Of a stretch of DNA of 64,000 nt, positions 25,625 to 34,868 are shown piece after piece. This DNA comes from Rhizobium sp. NFR07 (GTDB taxonomy: Bacteria > Pseudomonadota > Alphaproteobacteria > Rhizobiales > Rhizobiaceae). Below the pieces are notes generated by a model that worked only from the letters and a program-made list of their open reading frames with translations, searched no databases and had not been told where the DNA came from. Location of the stretch: positions 170,358-234,357 of the forward strand of contig NZ_FOKM01000011.1 of assembly GCF_900111905.1 (NCBI RefSeq), written 5' to 3'. Position numbers and translations under genes: made by a program. Each line of letters opens with the position of its first letter. Position 1 is the first letter of the stretch.

Positions 25625-25724
25625 TGTATCGTCCTCAACGCAAGCGTGGTTTTGACCCTGGTCGGTGCCGGCCTTTTGCACAAAGCGCGTGGAAGTGCGT
25701 TTCCAGACATCGGGTGGACCAAGA

Positions 25725-25928
25725 TCAATGAGGAGCCGGAAATTTTCCGCGAATATTGGTCATATAGAACTCTCCGGGGGACTTCGCAGATGCAAGTAAG
25801 TCCACCGTCGGTTTCGGCACGCCGATAAACTCCCGTAATGTCCCATTGGCAAGAAAGAGCCGAAGGACCTGGTTGTCTTCGTCATAAGACACAGTGTCGA
25901 TCAATCTCGATTTTAGTTCTACTTGCAT
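25725..25928 (-). CDS. KTSC domain protein (intact copy)
   Basis: A 67-residue stand-alone KTSC domain: MQVELKSRLIDTVSYDEDNQ, then VLRLFLANGTLREFIGVP, then ASAKSPGEFYMTNIRGKF. The family hallmarks are the Y-D near the start, a G-x-x-x-x-F/Y-x-x-V-P middle and an A-x-S-x-G-x-(F/Y) end. Its role is unknown. ATG 25928 follows GGAGG by about 5 bases. A disrupted copy lies at 30462-30653, and a KTSC domain is also fused to the VanZ-like protein at 18153-18761, so the window holds three versions of this domain. Confidence 0.8.
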   Translation of the reverse strand: MQVELKSRLIDTVSYDEDNQVLRLFLANGTLREFIGVPKPTVDLLASAKSPGEFYMTNIRGKFPAPH

Positions 25929-26433
25929 TGTCACCTCCAGTAAAAGGTTAACGCAATATTATGGTGCGCTGCGGAATCGTCAACGGACAATTATATAAAA
26001 GAGCGGCAGGGGTTTTGTCGTGAAACGTCGACCCAGCTCGCGTGCCTGCGGCAGCGTAGAGTGTTTCTGTCAAATCGATGGAGTGACACTCTGACTTTGA
26101 GTATTCACTTTGTGTTATTGCATTCGGATTTCAGTTTTTACCGTTTAAGAAAAATATAATTAAGAAAATATGCCGTCAGTGTTTTCGCGATACTGATTGT
26201 CGCGTCGATAATGATGAGAAGTATTCAACTTCGATATAACATTAAATATTATTGTGTATTGACTGTCGGGATTAAGGTCATAAAGTTAATTAACATCGAG
26301 TGTGTGCATCAAACGGCGTGATTACGACTATTCATCAATGGGAATTTTGCGAGATATGCCGGAGCCAAGTATTGCGTTTGCATTTGGCGAGGAGTGGACG
26401 GTGGCTTAATGATAAGAACGGTAGACGGCCAAT
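25929..26433. other. AT-rich intergenic region upstream of rmlC
   Basis: About 500 bases, conspicuously AT-rich from 26100 to 26300 in an otherwise GC-rich region. It separates the minus-strand KTSC gene from the plus-strand rml operon and must hold both promoters. Such AT-rich upstream regions are typical binding ground for MucR/Ros-type regulators in rhizobia; that is inference and no defined site is claimed. Confidence 0.5.
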
Positions 26434-27003
26434 ATGAATTTCGAGCCAACTGAAATTCTGGATGTCGTGGTTATTACACCAAAACGCTTCGGCGATGCCC
26501 GCGGCTATTTTATGGAGACATTTCGCCAGACGCTTTTTGAAGAGCATATCGGTCGGCAGATATTCGTTCAGGACAATCAGTCGATGTCGGTGCAGGCTGG
26601 CACGGTGCGCGGGCTACATTTTCAGCTGGACCCAATGGCGCAAGGGAAGCTTGTCCGGTGCTTTGCCGGCGCACTGCTCGATGTGGCTGTCGATATTCGC
26701 CATGGCTCACCGAGCTACGGGAAACATGTCGCGGTCGAACTCACGGCCGAGAACGGACGGCAATTATGGGTGCCGCCTGGCTTCGCGCATGGCTTCTGTA
26801 CGCTCCTGCCGAACACTGAGATTAGCTACAAGGTCACCAATTATTACAGTGCCGAGCATGACCGAGGCTTGCAATGGAATGACCCCAAGCTGGGCATCGC
26901 ATGGCCGGTCGATGAGGCGAGCGCACTTCTCTCCGACAAGGATCGGAAGCAACCGACCTTAGATGACGTGCCGGCGAGCTTCCTGTTTAAGGCGACGTCG
27001 TAG
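26434..27003 (+). CDS. rfbC: dTDP-4-dehydrorhamnose 3,5-epimerase
   Basis: The 189-residue RmlC enzyme inverts C3 and C5 of dTDP-4-keto-6-deoxyglucose, the third step to dTDP-L-rhamnose. The cupin-like core shows TVRGLHFQLDPMAQGKLVRC, holding the catalytic His, then the FAHGFCTL stretch and the NYYSAEHDRGLQWNDPKLGI signature near the end. Length is normal for the family. It is first in the operon order rmlC-rmlB-rmlD-rmlA; 85 bp separate it from rmlB. The AT-rich region upstream is the likely promoter. Confidence 0.95.
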   Translation: MNFEPTEILDVVVITPKRFGDARGYFMETFRQTLFEEHIGRQIFVQDNQSMSVQAGTVRGLHFQLDPMAQGKLVRCFAGALLDVAVDIRHGSPSYGKHVAVELTAENGRQLWVPPGFAHGFCTLLPNTEISYKVTNYYSAEHDRGLQWNDPKLGIAWPVDEASALLSDKDRKQPTLDDVPASFLFKATS

Positions 27004-27088
27004 CGATGGAAGACAATTTGCCAGCCGTGCTCTCAGCCGCCCGTCCAGCATCTCAGCAATTTGACCTCGAAGTAGGGGGAGATTACCG

Positions 27089-28156
27089 ATGCGAGTTGCA
27101 GTAACGGGCGGTGCGGGTTTTATCGGATCCGCTCTCGTAAGACATCTCGTTCTCGATAAGGGCTACGAAGTCCTAAATATCGACAAACTCACCTATGCGG
27201 GAACTGAAACCTCGCTGAAGGCAGTCGGTGGACGTGCCAACTATCGGTTCCTGCACGCGGACGTCTGCGACAGAGCAGCTATCACAGATGCTCTTTTGGG
27301 CTTCCGACCGCAAAGGATCATGCATCTCGCCGCCGAAAGCCACGTCGACCGGTCAATCACGGGCGCCAAAGATTTCGTCGATACCAATGTTCTGGGCACC
27401 TTCACGATGCTCGAATGTGCCAGGCACTACTGGATGGGCCTGGATGCCGACGCGAAAGGCAAGTTTCGATTTCTTCATGTCTCCACCGACGAGGTCTATG
27501 GTTCCCTCGGGGAAAAGGGCTTGTTCACCGAGCAGACGCCTTATGACCCGAGTTCACCCTATTCGGCGTCTAAGGCCGCCTCGGACCATATCGCCAAGGC
27601 CTGGGCCCGCACCTACGGGCTTCCGGTTGTCGTGTCCAACTGCTCCAACAACTACGGACCGTATCATTTTCCCGAAAAGCTTATTCCGTTGATGATCTTG
27701 AACGCGATGGAAGGACAGACGCTTCCGGTTTACGGCAACGGTACGAATATCCGTGACTGGCTCTACGTCGACGACCATGCCCGGGCACTCGACATTATCG
27801 CCGAGCGCGGGCGGATAGGCGAGACTTACAATGTCGGAGGCCGCAACGAGCGGCGCAATATCGAAGTGGTGGAGCGCATTTGCTTGCTTATGGATGCCAT
27901 GCGTCCCAGCACCGGCCCCCACAACCGTCTGATAACATATGTTGGCGATCGGCCAGGCCACGACGCGCGCTATGCGATCGACGCGACCAAACTGGAAACC
28001 GAGCTTGGTTGGAAGGCGCGGGAGACTTTCGATACCGGTATCGAAAAGACGGTCGGTTGGTACCTCGACAATGAATGGTGGTGGGCACCCTTGCGCAAAG
28101 GATATGGGGGCGCTCGCCTTGGCCTTATCGAAGCCACAGACAAGGTCGTGGCATGA
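27089..28156 (+). CDS. rfbB: dTDP-glucose 4,6-dehydratase
   Basis: The 355-residue RmlB enzyme makes dTDP-4-keto-6-deoxyglucose from dTDP-glucose with bound NAD(+). It has the Rossmann motif GGAGFIGSALVRHL at 7-20, the catalytic STDEVYGSLG loop, and the YSASKAASDH active-site helix with the YxxxK pair. NNYGPYHFPEKLIP follows, as in all RmlB proteins. The length is standard. AGGGGGAGA precedes the ATG. Its stop overlaps the rmlD start (ATGA), which implies translational coupling. Confidence 0.96.
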   Translation: MRVAVTGGAGFIGSALVRHLVLDKGYEVLNIDKLTYAGTETSLKAVGGRANYRFLHADVCDRAAITDALLGFRPQRIMHLAAESHVDRSITGAKDFVDTNVLGTFTMLECARHYWMGLDADAKGKFRFLHVSTDEVYGSLGEKGLFTEQTPYDPSSPYSASKAASDHIAKAWARTYGLPVVVSNCSNNYGPYHFPEKLIPLMILNAMEGQTLPVYGNGTNIRDWLYVDDHARALDIIAERGRIGETYNVGGRNERRNIEVVERICLLMDAMRPSTGPHNRLITYVGDRPGHDARYAIDATKLETELGWKARETFDTGIEKTVGWYLDNEWWWAPLRKGYGGARLGLIEATDKVVA

Positions 28157-29046
28157 GCTCTGCAAAACAGCGAATGGTTGTCACCGGCCGGGAAGGGCAG
28201 GTCGTAACATCCCTGATTGAGCGGGCCAGCGTCGCCGGACGGTTCGAGGTCATTGCCGTGGGGCGCCCAGAACTTGATCTCTCGCGGCCTGAGACGGTCG
28301 CACCTGCTCTCAAAGCGGCTCGCGCCGACGTGATTGTTGCAGCGGCCGCCTATACGGCCGTCGATCAGGCCGAGACTGATGAGCATCTGGCAACGATCGT
28401 CAACGGCGTAGCAGCCGGAAGCATCGCGAGTGCGGCGCATGAACTTGGCGTTCCCATGCTGCATATCTCAACCGATTACGTGTTTGATGGGACCAAGCTG
28501 TCTGCCTACGACGAGACCGATCCGGTGTCGCCGATCGGCGCTTACGGTCGATCCAAACTGGCAGGCGAGCGAGCGGTTTCACGTGCTCATCGAGATCACG
28601 CCATTTTGCGCACCGCATGGGTCTACAGCCCCTTCGGCAAAAATTTCCTCAAAACCATGTTGAGGCTCGCCGCCTCGCGCGACCACCTTGATGTCGTTGC
28701 CGATCAGATGGGTAATCCGACCTCGGCACTAGACATTGCGGACGCGGTGTTCGCCGTCGCCGGCAACCTACTCGACAGTAATGAGGCGCATCTGCGCGGC
28801 ATCTTTCATATGACGGGTGAGGGCGATGCGAGCTGGGCCGATTTTGCCGAACAGATTTTGACGTGTTCGGCGGAGAGGGGCGGTCCGAATGCATCAGTCG
28901 GCAGGATTCCGTCGAGCGCATATCTTACGCCGGCAAAACGGCCAGCCAATTCGCGTCTCGATTGCAGCAAGCTGTTCGCTACGCACGGCGTCAAACTACC
29001 GCATTGGCACGGCTCGACGGCATTGAGCGTGGCGAGGCTTAGCTGA
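28153..29046 (+). CDS. rfbD: dTDP-4-dehydrorhamnose reductase
   Basis: The 297-residue RmlD reduces the last intermediate to dTDP-L-rhamnose with NAD(P)H. It shows a Gly-containing nucleotide site (VVTGREGQVVTSLIE), then the STDYVFDGTKL catalytic Ser/Thr region and YGRSKLAGE with the YxxxK pair, all typical. The ATG at 28153 overlaps the rmlB stop by 4 bases and is preferred over the upstream in-frame ATG at 28075, which lies inside rmlB. rmlA follows 21 bp downstream. Confidence 0.95.
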   Translation: MSSAKQRMVVTGREGQVVTSLIERASVAGRFEVIAVGRPELDLSRPETVAPALKAARADVIVAAAAYTAVDQAETDEHLATIVNGVAAGSIASAAHELGVPMLHISTDYVFDGTKLSAYDETDPVSPIGAYGRSKLAGERAVSRAHRDHAILRTAWVYSPFGKNFLKTMLRLAASRDHLDVVADQMGNPTSALDIADAVFAVAGNLLDSNEAHLRGIFHMTGEGDASWADFAEQILTCSAERGGPNASVGRIPSSAYLTPAKRPANSRLDCSKLFATHGVKLPHWHGSTALSVARLS

Positions 29047-29067
29047 AAGCAGGGAGAATTGTGATCT

Positions 29068-29931
29068 ATGAAGGGCATTATTCTTGCGGGCGGCAGTGGA
29101 ACGCGACTTCACCCTATGACCAGTGTGATCTCAAAGCAGCTCATGCCGATCTACGATAAGCCAATGATCTATTACCCCCTGTCAACCCTGATGCTCGCCG
29201 GGATCCGGAACATCCTGATCATCTCGACGCCACTCGACATGCCGCTCTTCGAACGGTTGCTCGGAGATGGGTCGCAATGGGGGATCAGTCTCAGCTACGC
29301 TGTCCAGCCTGAGCCGAACGGTCTGGCTCAAGCTTACCTTATCGGTGCCGATTTCGTCGGTGATAGCCCATCCTGCCTCATCCTCGGTGACAACGTCTTC
29401 TATGGTCACGGGATTACCGAAACCATTGAGAAGGCGGTCTTGTCGGGAGGGGCGACTGTGTTCGCCTATCACGTTGCCGATCCCGAACGTTATGGCGTGG
29501 TCGAGTTCGACAAAACGAACAAGGCCATCTCGATTGAGGAAAAGCCAGCCGCGCCGCGGTCAAACTACGCTGTGACCGGGCTCTATTTCTATGACAAGGA
29601 TGTCGTTGACATCGCCGCCAACCTTAAGCCGTCGGCAAGAGGGGAGCTCGAGATAACGGATGTAAACCGCGCCTATCTCGAGCAGGGGCGTCTGAATGTG
29701 GAGATCCTCGGTCGTGGATTTGCCTGGCTCGACACAGGAACACCCGATAGCCTGCTTGACGCCGCTGAGTTCGTTGCCACCCTTGAGCGCCGCCAAGGCG
29801 TTAAAATTTGTTGCCCGGAAGAAGTCGCCTTCTACAAGGGCTTCATCAATCGCGATGGCCTTGAGAGCTTAGCGCACGCTTATGGGAAAAGTGCTTACGG
29901 TAGATATTTGCGCGAGAGAGTGTTGCGTTAA
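29068..29931 (+). CDS. rfbA: Glucose-1-phosphate thymidylyltransferase
   Basis: The 287-residue RmlA joins glucose-1-phosphate and dTTP to give dTDP-glucose, the entry step to rhamnose. It begins with the nucleotidyltransferase signature GGSGTRLHPMTSVISKQLMP, and YDKPMIYYPLSTLMLAGI follows at once. SIEEKPAAPRSNYAVTGLYF and the closing WLDTGTPDSLLDAA are also characteristic. AGGGAGAATTG precedes the ATG. It closes the operon; no gene follows for more than 1 kb because the adjoining sequence is two decayed genes on the other strand. Confidence 0.96.
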   Translation: MKGIILAGGSGTRLHPMTSVISKQLMPIYDKPMIYYPLSTLMLAGIRNILIISTPLDMPLFERLLGDGSQWGISLSYAVQPEPNGLAQAYLIGADFVGDSPSCLILGDNVFYGHGITETIEKAVLSGGATVFAYHVADPERYGVVEFDKTNKAISIEEKPAAPRSNYAVTGLYFYDKDVVDIAANLKPSARGELEITDVNRAYLEQGRLNVEILGRGFAWLDTGTPDSLLDAAEFVATLERRQGVKICCPEEVAFYKGFINRDGLESLAHAYGKSAYGRYLRERVLR

Positions 29932-30074
29932 CTTGACGGGCATGCAGCACACTCGGGCGTTTGCGAGATTGCGAGAGAGCTACCGTCGATGATGAGTGGT
30001 TTGCCTTATTCCGCGTGAACTCAGGCCCCAGACTGCCCCGCTTCCTTTGCCACCATCATCCCTAAGGGCCAGCA

Positions 30075-30380
30075 ACAAATGGCGGTGATGTTCATGTCGA
30101 CCATTCGGCTCCGTAGCGTCGCGCCCATCTCGCCCTGCCGGTGACAGGTACTCCTTAATGATCTGGGGCATCGAAAGATGCCGGAACCTGATGGAAGCTC
30201 GCAATTTTGGTTTCCGTAAGTACCGGAATAGCCGCGGATTCTATCCGCTGGACTTCGATGTGACGGTATTGCTGAGAATATGCGGCATATCCAGCAGGGT
30301 GGCGGTGATCTGGAGGTTGCCACTTCGGATCATTCCGGCGCTGCGAGGCTTGCTGGATCGGGTCTTTGCGATGAGGAATC
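30075..30380 (-). pseudogene. Decayed copy of the small secreted protein gene at 25316-25624
   Basis: Translated pieces in different minus-strand frames match the intact gene: QQYRHIEV (intact QQYRNFEV), then in another frame GYSGTYGNQN (intact GYYGTYGNQN), and MGATLRSRMVD with TAIC (intact VGATMRSCVVD and TAIC). At least one frameshift separates the first and second pieces, and the terminal stop after AIC is lost. The DNA also aligns base by base around 30196-30280. The left boundary is set where the C-terminal match ends; the right boundary, covering the former signal peptide, is approximate. Confidence 0.75.
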
Positions 30381-30461
30381 TCAAGGAATTGGATGGGATG
30401 CCATCTGTGGCAGCCGAATAGACCGCCATCGAATGGATATGAACCGAGATCAAAGCGCGGT

Positions 30462-30653
30462 CTAATATTTTCCTCGGATATCGTTGATGTAAAACTCACC
30501 TGAAGATTTACCTGAGGAAAGCAATTCGGCGGTTCGCTTTGGTATGCCGATATATTCTTACAAAGTGCCGTTCGCCAGAAATAAACGAACTAGGTGATAG
30601 CCTCCGTCATAGAAAACGGGGGCGATCGACTTGGATTTTAGATCGCTTTGGAT
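30462..30653 (-). pseudogene. Decayed copy of the KTSC gene at 25725-25928
   Basis: The minus-strand frame reads LKSKSIAPVFYDGG, then VRLFLANGTL, then a TAA stop (30558-30560), and continues in the same frame with EYIGIPKR and SGKSSGEFYINDIRGKY before its own stop at 30462-30464. It matches the intact KTSC protein along its whole length. Besides the internal nonsense codon, the position of the intact ATG is ATC here, so the start codon is lost too. Orientation and order relative to the decayed secreted-protein gene are the same as in the intact cassette. Confidence 0.85.
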
Positions 30654-31086
30654 CGCATCTAAATTAGCGGTCAAGCAATTATCATCGTGCGGTGCAAAAT
30701 CGTTGATCGTAACGACCTTAACGTCGCGATCAGTTCGATGGAGGCTATTACCGCGACCGAATTCAAGCAATTTCCTAAAACATTAGTTGAGGCTAATTAA
30801 AGAGCGCAACGATCAAGTCGGAATAAAATGAGTTCCTCAGAGGAAAAGGTAATTGGCAGTCAGGAAAATCCTGATTCAGATAGTCACGGATGCTGTTCGT
30901 CAGACTATACGCTGGTATACCCCATTTAGACGCATTCAGCAGTAAACTAAAATATTCTCTTCAACCACAAAACTTGTTCCCCAGTTTTTATAGGTTAACC
31001 AATTCTTAAATTTATGCTGACAGCGACACCGTTTTCAGTCTAAATGCGGTGCAGCATTTCAGTTTGGTATATTTAAGGTGACTCTG
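30654..31086. other. AT-rich upstream region of the polysaccharide export operon
   Basis: About 430 bases with no gene. The last 180 (from about 30900) are AT-rich and directly precede the initiating transferase gene, so the main promoter of the rightward polysaccharide genes is expected here. No clear sigma-70 boxes could be assigned by eye. Confidence 0.5.
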
Positions 31087-31797
31087 GTGAGCAACGGGCA
31101 GGCACTACTGAGAGAAGATGGTTTTGTGGCGCCTTTAGCCCCGATTCCTGCGAACGAGAATTCGCAGTTCCATCGTCCATTGGGGGCCGGCTCCTGGGAA
31201 TTTGCCGCTAAACGCACGGTGGACGTCTTTGTGTCGTCCGTCGCATTGCTCGTGCTGTTGCCGCTTCTTCTTCTGATCGCGGCCGCTATTCGCCTCGAAA
31301 GTCGAGGGAACGTCCTCTTTACCCAGACCCGCTGGGGCCTGAATGGTCAGAAATTTAAGGTCTACAAGCTTCGATCCATGTATGCCGATCGTGGTGACGT
31401 AACCGGTGTAGCTCAGACGACAGCCGACGACCCAAGAGTGACCCGCGTCGGGAAGTTCATTCGCCGCTACAATGTCGATGAGTTGCCACAGCTGCTGAAT
31501 GTCTTGAAGGGCGACATGTCGCTTGTTGGGCCACGGTGTCATGCCGTTGGAATGCTTGCGGCTGGGGTGCCTTACGAAGAATTGGTCCCCGCCTATCACG
31601 GTCGCCACGCAGTTCGCCCGGGCCTGACTGGCCTTGCGCAGATGCGAGGCCTTCGTGGCCCGACGACGCGAGCCTCAAAGGCGCGCGCCCGCATCGCAAG
31701 CGACCTCTACTATGTGCAGAACTTCTCGATCTGGCTGGACTTCTACATCATGGTCGAAACCGTGCGCCGGGAAATCCGCGGCGGAAACGGATTTTAA
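31087..31797 (+). CDS. Initiating polyprenyl-phosphate sugar-1-phosphate transferase (ExoY/GumD type)
   Basis: The 236-residue membrane protein belongs to the bacterial sugar transferase family that loads the first sugar-phosphate (Glc or Gal) onto undecaprenyl phosphate. One membrane helix (VSSVALLVLLPLLLLIAAAI) is followed by the family core: FTQTRWGLNGQKFKVYKLRS, DELPQLLNVLKGDMSLVGPR, and VRPGLTGLAQMRG. It has the short ExoY form without the extra N-terminal helices of GumD. GTG 31087 lies 5 bases after TAAGGTGA and is preferred over GTG 31078 inside that ribosome site. It heads the export operon and is a plausible target of the ExoX-like protein at 24354. Confidence 0.92.
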   Translation: MSNGQALLREDGFVAPLAPIPANENSQFHRPLGAGSWEFAAKRTVDVFVSSVALLVLLPLLLLIAAAIRLESRGNVLFTQTRWGLNGQKFKVYKLRSMYADRGDVTGVAQTTADDPRVTRVGKFIRRYNVDELPQLLNVLKGDMSLVGPRCHAVGMLAAGVPYEELVPAYHGRHAVRPGLTGLAQMRGLRGPTTRASKARARIASDLYYVQNFSIWLDFYIMVETVRREIRGGNGF

Positions 31798-31869
31798 GAC
31801 AGAGCAGTCAGTCTTGCTCCTGCTCGCACATCTCGACAGCCTGCCACAACATCAAGTGAGTTAATACAT

Positions 31870-33336
31870 ATGCGGCTTCGGCCGGGCCTGGGTCATATGC
31901 TTCTCAATATAACCACTGTGATCTATGCAGCGAGCATAGTGCTGGCTCTTCTCAATTATGGTGCGGCCGATCTCCTAATTGTCACGCTTTTTATTTTTCC
32001 GATCTTCGCGATTCTCCTTGTCCTCTTGGTGACGCGCGAAATCCCCAGTCATCTTGTGCCCACTGTCTGTGTCGCGCTGACAATACTGCTCGGCAGTGCT
32101 GCCTGGATTGCCTTCCAGACTATACCACTCCCAGGTGGGCTCTACGCCCACCCCGCGTGGAAAGAGGCTGAGGCTCTGGTTCCCGAGGTTCGCGGCACTA
32201 TTTCTGTCACGCCGGCGGATGATCGCGCAGGTTATCTGCGCATCGCGGCGCCATTTGGCGTTTTCTTATGTGGGCTGTATCTGTTTTCGACAGATGAACG
32301 CGCCCGCCGCGCCTTGACCTTTATCGCGGTTGCAGGAGGAGTGATGTCATTCGGATCGATCCTGCAATTCGTTTTCGCGCCCAGTACCCTCTTGTTTGCT
32401 AAGAAGATTGCTTATCTGGACAGCCTGACCGGTGTCTTCGTCAACCGCAACACAGCCGCAACCTTCTTCGGCCTCCTTCTTCTTGTCGAGGTCGCTCAGG
32501 CCAGGCGCGCGACACAGGCGATCGAATTTCGACGCATTGCCAAGCGCTTCGAAGAGGGCAGGCGGCTCTCGCCTGAGCTCAGAAGCCAAGTCGCCATTGC
32601 CGGCCTTTATCTCTGCTTAACTCTCTCGTGCGTCGTTGCGCTCCTACTCACCAAATCCAGAGCCGGGATCGGCGCTTCGTTCATCGCTGTCATCCTTCTG
32701 ATTGTTTTGGCCTCCTGGGGACCAAGGATGCGGTTGCCTGGACGGTCTCAATCTCGAGGTCCCTCGGCAGGCCGCGGGGCGTCGCTGATCGGGGGGCTCA
32801 TAATAATTTTGGTGTTCCTCGCATTCGGCGGTCGGGTGCTGTGGCGCGCGCAGGTACAGGGAGGTGATGACGGTAGGTTCTGCATCATACCCGGAATATG
32901 GGCTCTTGTTCGCGACAACTTTCCTCTCGGCTCGGGTCTGTCCAGCTTCATCGAGGTTTTTCCGGCTTATCGTGATTATCGGTGCGGTATAACCGGCGTC
33001 TGGGACATGGCACATAATTTTTACCTCGAAGGCCTTGTGACGCTAGGCATCGCCTTCGTCGTGCTTGCTCTACTGGCGGTAACTTCGCTCGTGCTCATCT
33101 TTGTGACCGGCTTGCGTACAAGGCTGAGTTTTCGTTTCGGTCCGGAAATTGGCATGGCGACGCTGGTATTGATCGCGATCCATTCCGCTTTTGATTTTTC
33201 TCTCCAGATATCTGGGCTCGCGATCTTTTACGCTGCGCTGCTCGCGCCATTGACCACCCTGTCTCTGAATGAGCCGGGTCGACGTATGGAGCGCCGAAGG
33301 AGCTCGGTTAGCCCTCGTTTTGCACCATCTGAGTAA
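31870..33336 (+). CDS. Wzy-like polysaccharide polymerase / O-antigen ligase family membrane protein
   Basis: The 488-residue protein has about ten membrane helices and a large extracytoplasmic loop (about residues 80-135, and again near 330-370 with VRDNFPLGSGLSSFIEVFPA). The GVFVNRNTAATFFGLLLLVE stretch, with an Arg-Asn pair, and the later WDMAHNFYLEGLVTLGIAF are typical of Wzy_C/O-antigen ligase proteins in exopolysaccharide loci. Its likely task is to join lipid-linked repeat units in the periplasm, the role of GumE in xanthan synthesis. It follows the initiating transferase by 72 bp. A second polymerase-like gene lies at 38587-39894. Confidence 0.85.
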   Translation: MRLRPGLGHMLLNITTVIYAASIVLALLNYGAADLLIVTLFIFPIFAILLVLLVTREIPSHLVPTVCVALTILLGSAAWIAFQTIPLPGGLYAHPAWKEAEALVPEVRGTISVTPADDRAGYLRIAAPFGVFLCGLYLFSTDERARRALTFIAVAGGVMSFGSILQFVFAPSTLLFAKKIAYLDSLTGVFVNRNTAATFFGLLLLVEVAQARRATQAIEFRRIAKRFEEGRRLSPELRSQVAIAGLYLCLTLSCVVALLLTKSRAGIGASFIAVILLIVLASWGPRMRLPGRSQSRGPSAGRGASLIGGLIIILVFLAFGGRVLWRAQVQGGDDGRFCIIPGIWALVRDNFPLGSGLSSFIEVFPAYRDYRCGITGVWDMAHNFYLEGLVTLGIAFVVLALLAVTSLVLIFVTGLRTRLSFRFGPEIGMATLVLIAIHSAFDFSLQISGLAIFYAALLAPLTTLSLNEPGRRMERRRSSVSPRFAPSE

Positions 33337-33551
33337 GCAATGGCAGCGAAAGTCAATGTATTAATTGGAGCTAATATAGGCATTCAGTTGAACAAAAAGT
33401 TTATCACCATGTATTTGTTGTTAACGAATTGTGTCGCAGGGGCAACAGTGTGGTACTGCTGCCGAGAGTGAAATTGTTTTAAAGAAATGTTTCCTGGCTT
33501 TTACATAGCGATCAAGCATATTGCCGACTGAGGGATTCTAGGGGAATTGCA

Positions 33552-34760
33552 TTGAAAATCTACAGCGTATCGACCTTGCTCCTGTTGGCTGCCACGGCTC
33601 TTGCCGGTTGCACGTCCCTCCCGAGTTCCGGCCCCAGTGAAAAAAGTGTAGAGCAGGGCGCTGCCATCAAGGTCACGTCTGCTGGCAAGGCAAAGGCCGT
33701 CGGTATCGATTACGCTTTGGTCGATCTCAATAAGACCGTTTTGAACTACGTCTCGGATTCTGTGACAAGTTCTCTCGCGGGAGGCTTCGGCGGTGGTCGC
33801 GGCGGTGTGCCGGCATTGCCGTTGGGGGTGGGTGACGTCGTCCAGGTTGCTGTCTTTGAATCCCAGTCGGGAGGCCTGTTCATTCCTTCTGACGCTGGTA
33901 GCCGTCCCGGAAACTTCGTAACGCTGCCGCAGCAGACGATTGCCCGAGATGGAACCGTCAGTGTTCCCTATGCTGGCCGTATCCCAGCCGCTGGTCGCGT
34001 CGTTGAGGACGTTCAGGCCGATATCGAGGACCGTCTCGCCAACCGGGCAATCGAGCCACAGGCCCTGATCACCAAGATCAGCAGCCGTTCGGCGCAGGTC
34101 GCAGTCCTCGGCGACGTCCGCGAGCCCGCCAAGATCGAGCTCAGCGAGGCCGGAGAGCGGGTCCTCGACGTGATTTCGGAAGCGGGTGGCCTGAGCGCTC
34201 CGGGCACCGAGACCTACATCACCCTGCAACGACGGGGCCGAAGCGCCACGGTGCATTACGATCACCTTGTCGCGACACCTGCTGAAAATATCTACGTTGC
34301 TCCGGGTGATACTATTCTCGTCGATCGAGAGCGGCGGACCTACCTTGCCTTTGGTGCAGCCGGGCTGAACGGCCGGTTTGATTTCGAAGAGTCCGACCTG
34401 ACCTTTGGCGAAGCTTTGGGTAAGGCCGGCGGCCTGCTCGATTCCCGCGCAAACCCCGGTCAGGTCATGCTCTACCGCGTCGTCAGCAAGTCGATGCTCA
34501 CCAAGCTGGGTGTCGACGTGTCTAGGTTTGCGACCGATACGGTGCCCGTCATCTTCCGGGCAAACATGCGTGACCCCGCTGCATTCTTCGCCGTTCAGAA
34601 GTTTCCGATGCAGGACAAGGACATCCTTTACGTCACCAATTCGGACTCTGTCGAACTGCTCAAGTTCCTCAATATCTTGAACTCCGTGACCTCGACCGCT
34701 GCTGGTGTACCGTCTGACGCCGTGTCTGCTCGTGACGCTGTCCGCGAGCTCGCCGACTAA
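33552..34760 (+). CDS. Outer-membrane polysaccharide export lipoprotein (OPX; GumB/Wza type)
   Basis: The 402-residue protein starts at TTG 33552 after AGGGGAA and has a lipoprotein signal ending in the lipobox LAGC (Cys20). The Poly_export domain (LPLGVGDVVQVAVFESQSGG, then TVSVPYAGRIPAAGRVVEDV) and SLBB-type repeats (AQVAVLGDVREPAKIELSEA and NIYVAPGDTILVDRE) follow. Together they identify the periplasmic and outer-membrane export channel of Wzy-dependent systems. It partners with the PCP-kinase two genes downstream. The length matches rhizobial ExoF-like or Wza-like proteins and exceeds GumB. Confidence 0.92.
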   Translation: MKIYSVSTLLLLAATALAGCTSLPSSGPSEKSVEQGAAIKVTSAGKAKAVGIDYALVDLNKTVLNYVSDSVTSSLAGGFGGGRGGVPALPLGVGDVVQVAVFESQSGGLFIPSDAGSRPGNFVTLPQQTIARDGTVSVPYAGRIPAAGRVVEDVQADIEDRLANRAIEPQALITKISSRSAQVAVLGDVREPAKIELSEAGERVLDVISEAGGLSAPGTETYITLQRRGRSATVHYDHLVATPAENIYVAPGDTILVDRERRTYLAFGAAGLNGRFDFEESDLTFGEALGKAGGLLDSRANPGQVMLYRVVSKSMLTKLGVDVSRFATDTVPVIFRANMRDPAAFFAVQKFPMQDKDILYVTNSDSVELLKFLNILNSVTSTAAGVPSDAVSARDAVRELAD

Positions 34761-34868
34761 GTAAAATTAGAGCGTTAACGTTCTCTTAGCCTTGTTGTTG
34801 TGTACGAATTGTTTTCATGGCAATGAAACCTGGCATTCTGAGTAACAAAACCTTTCCGTGGGGCTAAC

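Noticed and set aside
30155..30499. 114-residue minus-strand open frame
   Set aside because: Only a short part matches the secreted protein; the rest is out of frame, so it is part of the decayed cassette rather than a gene.
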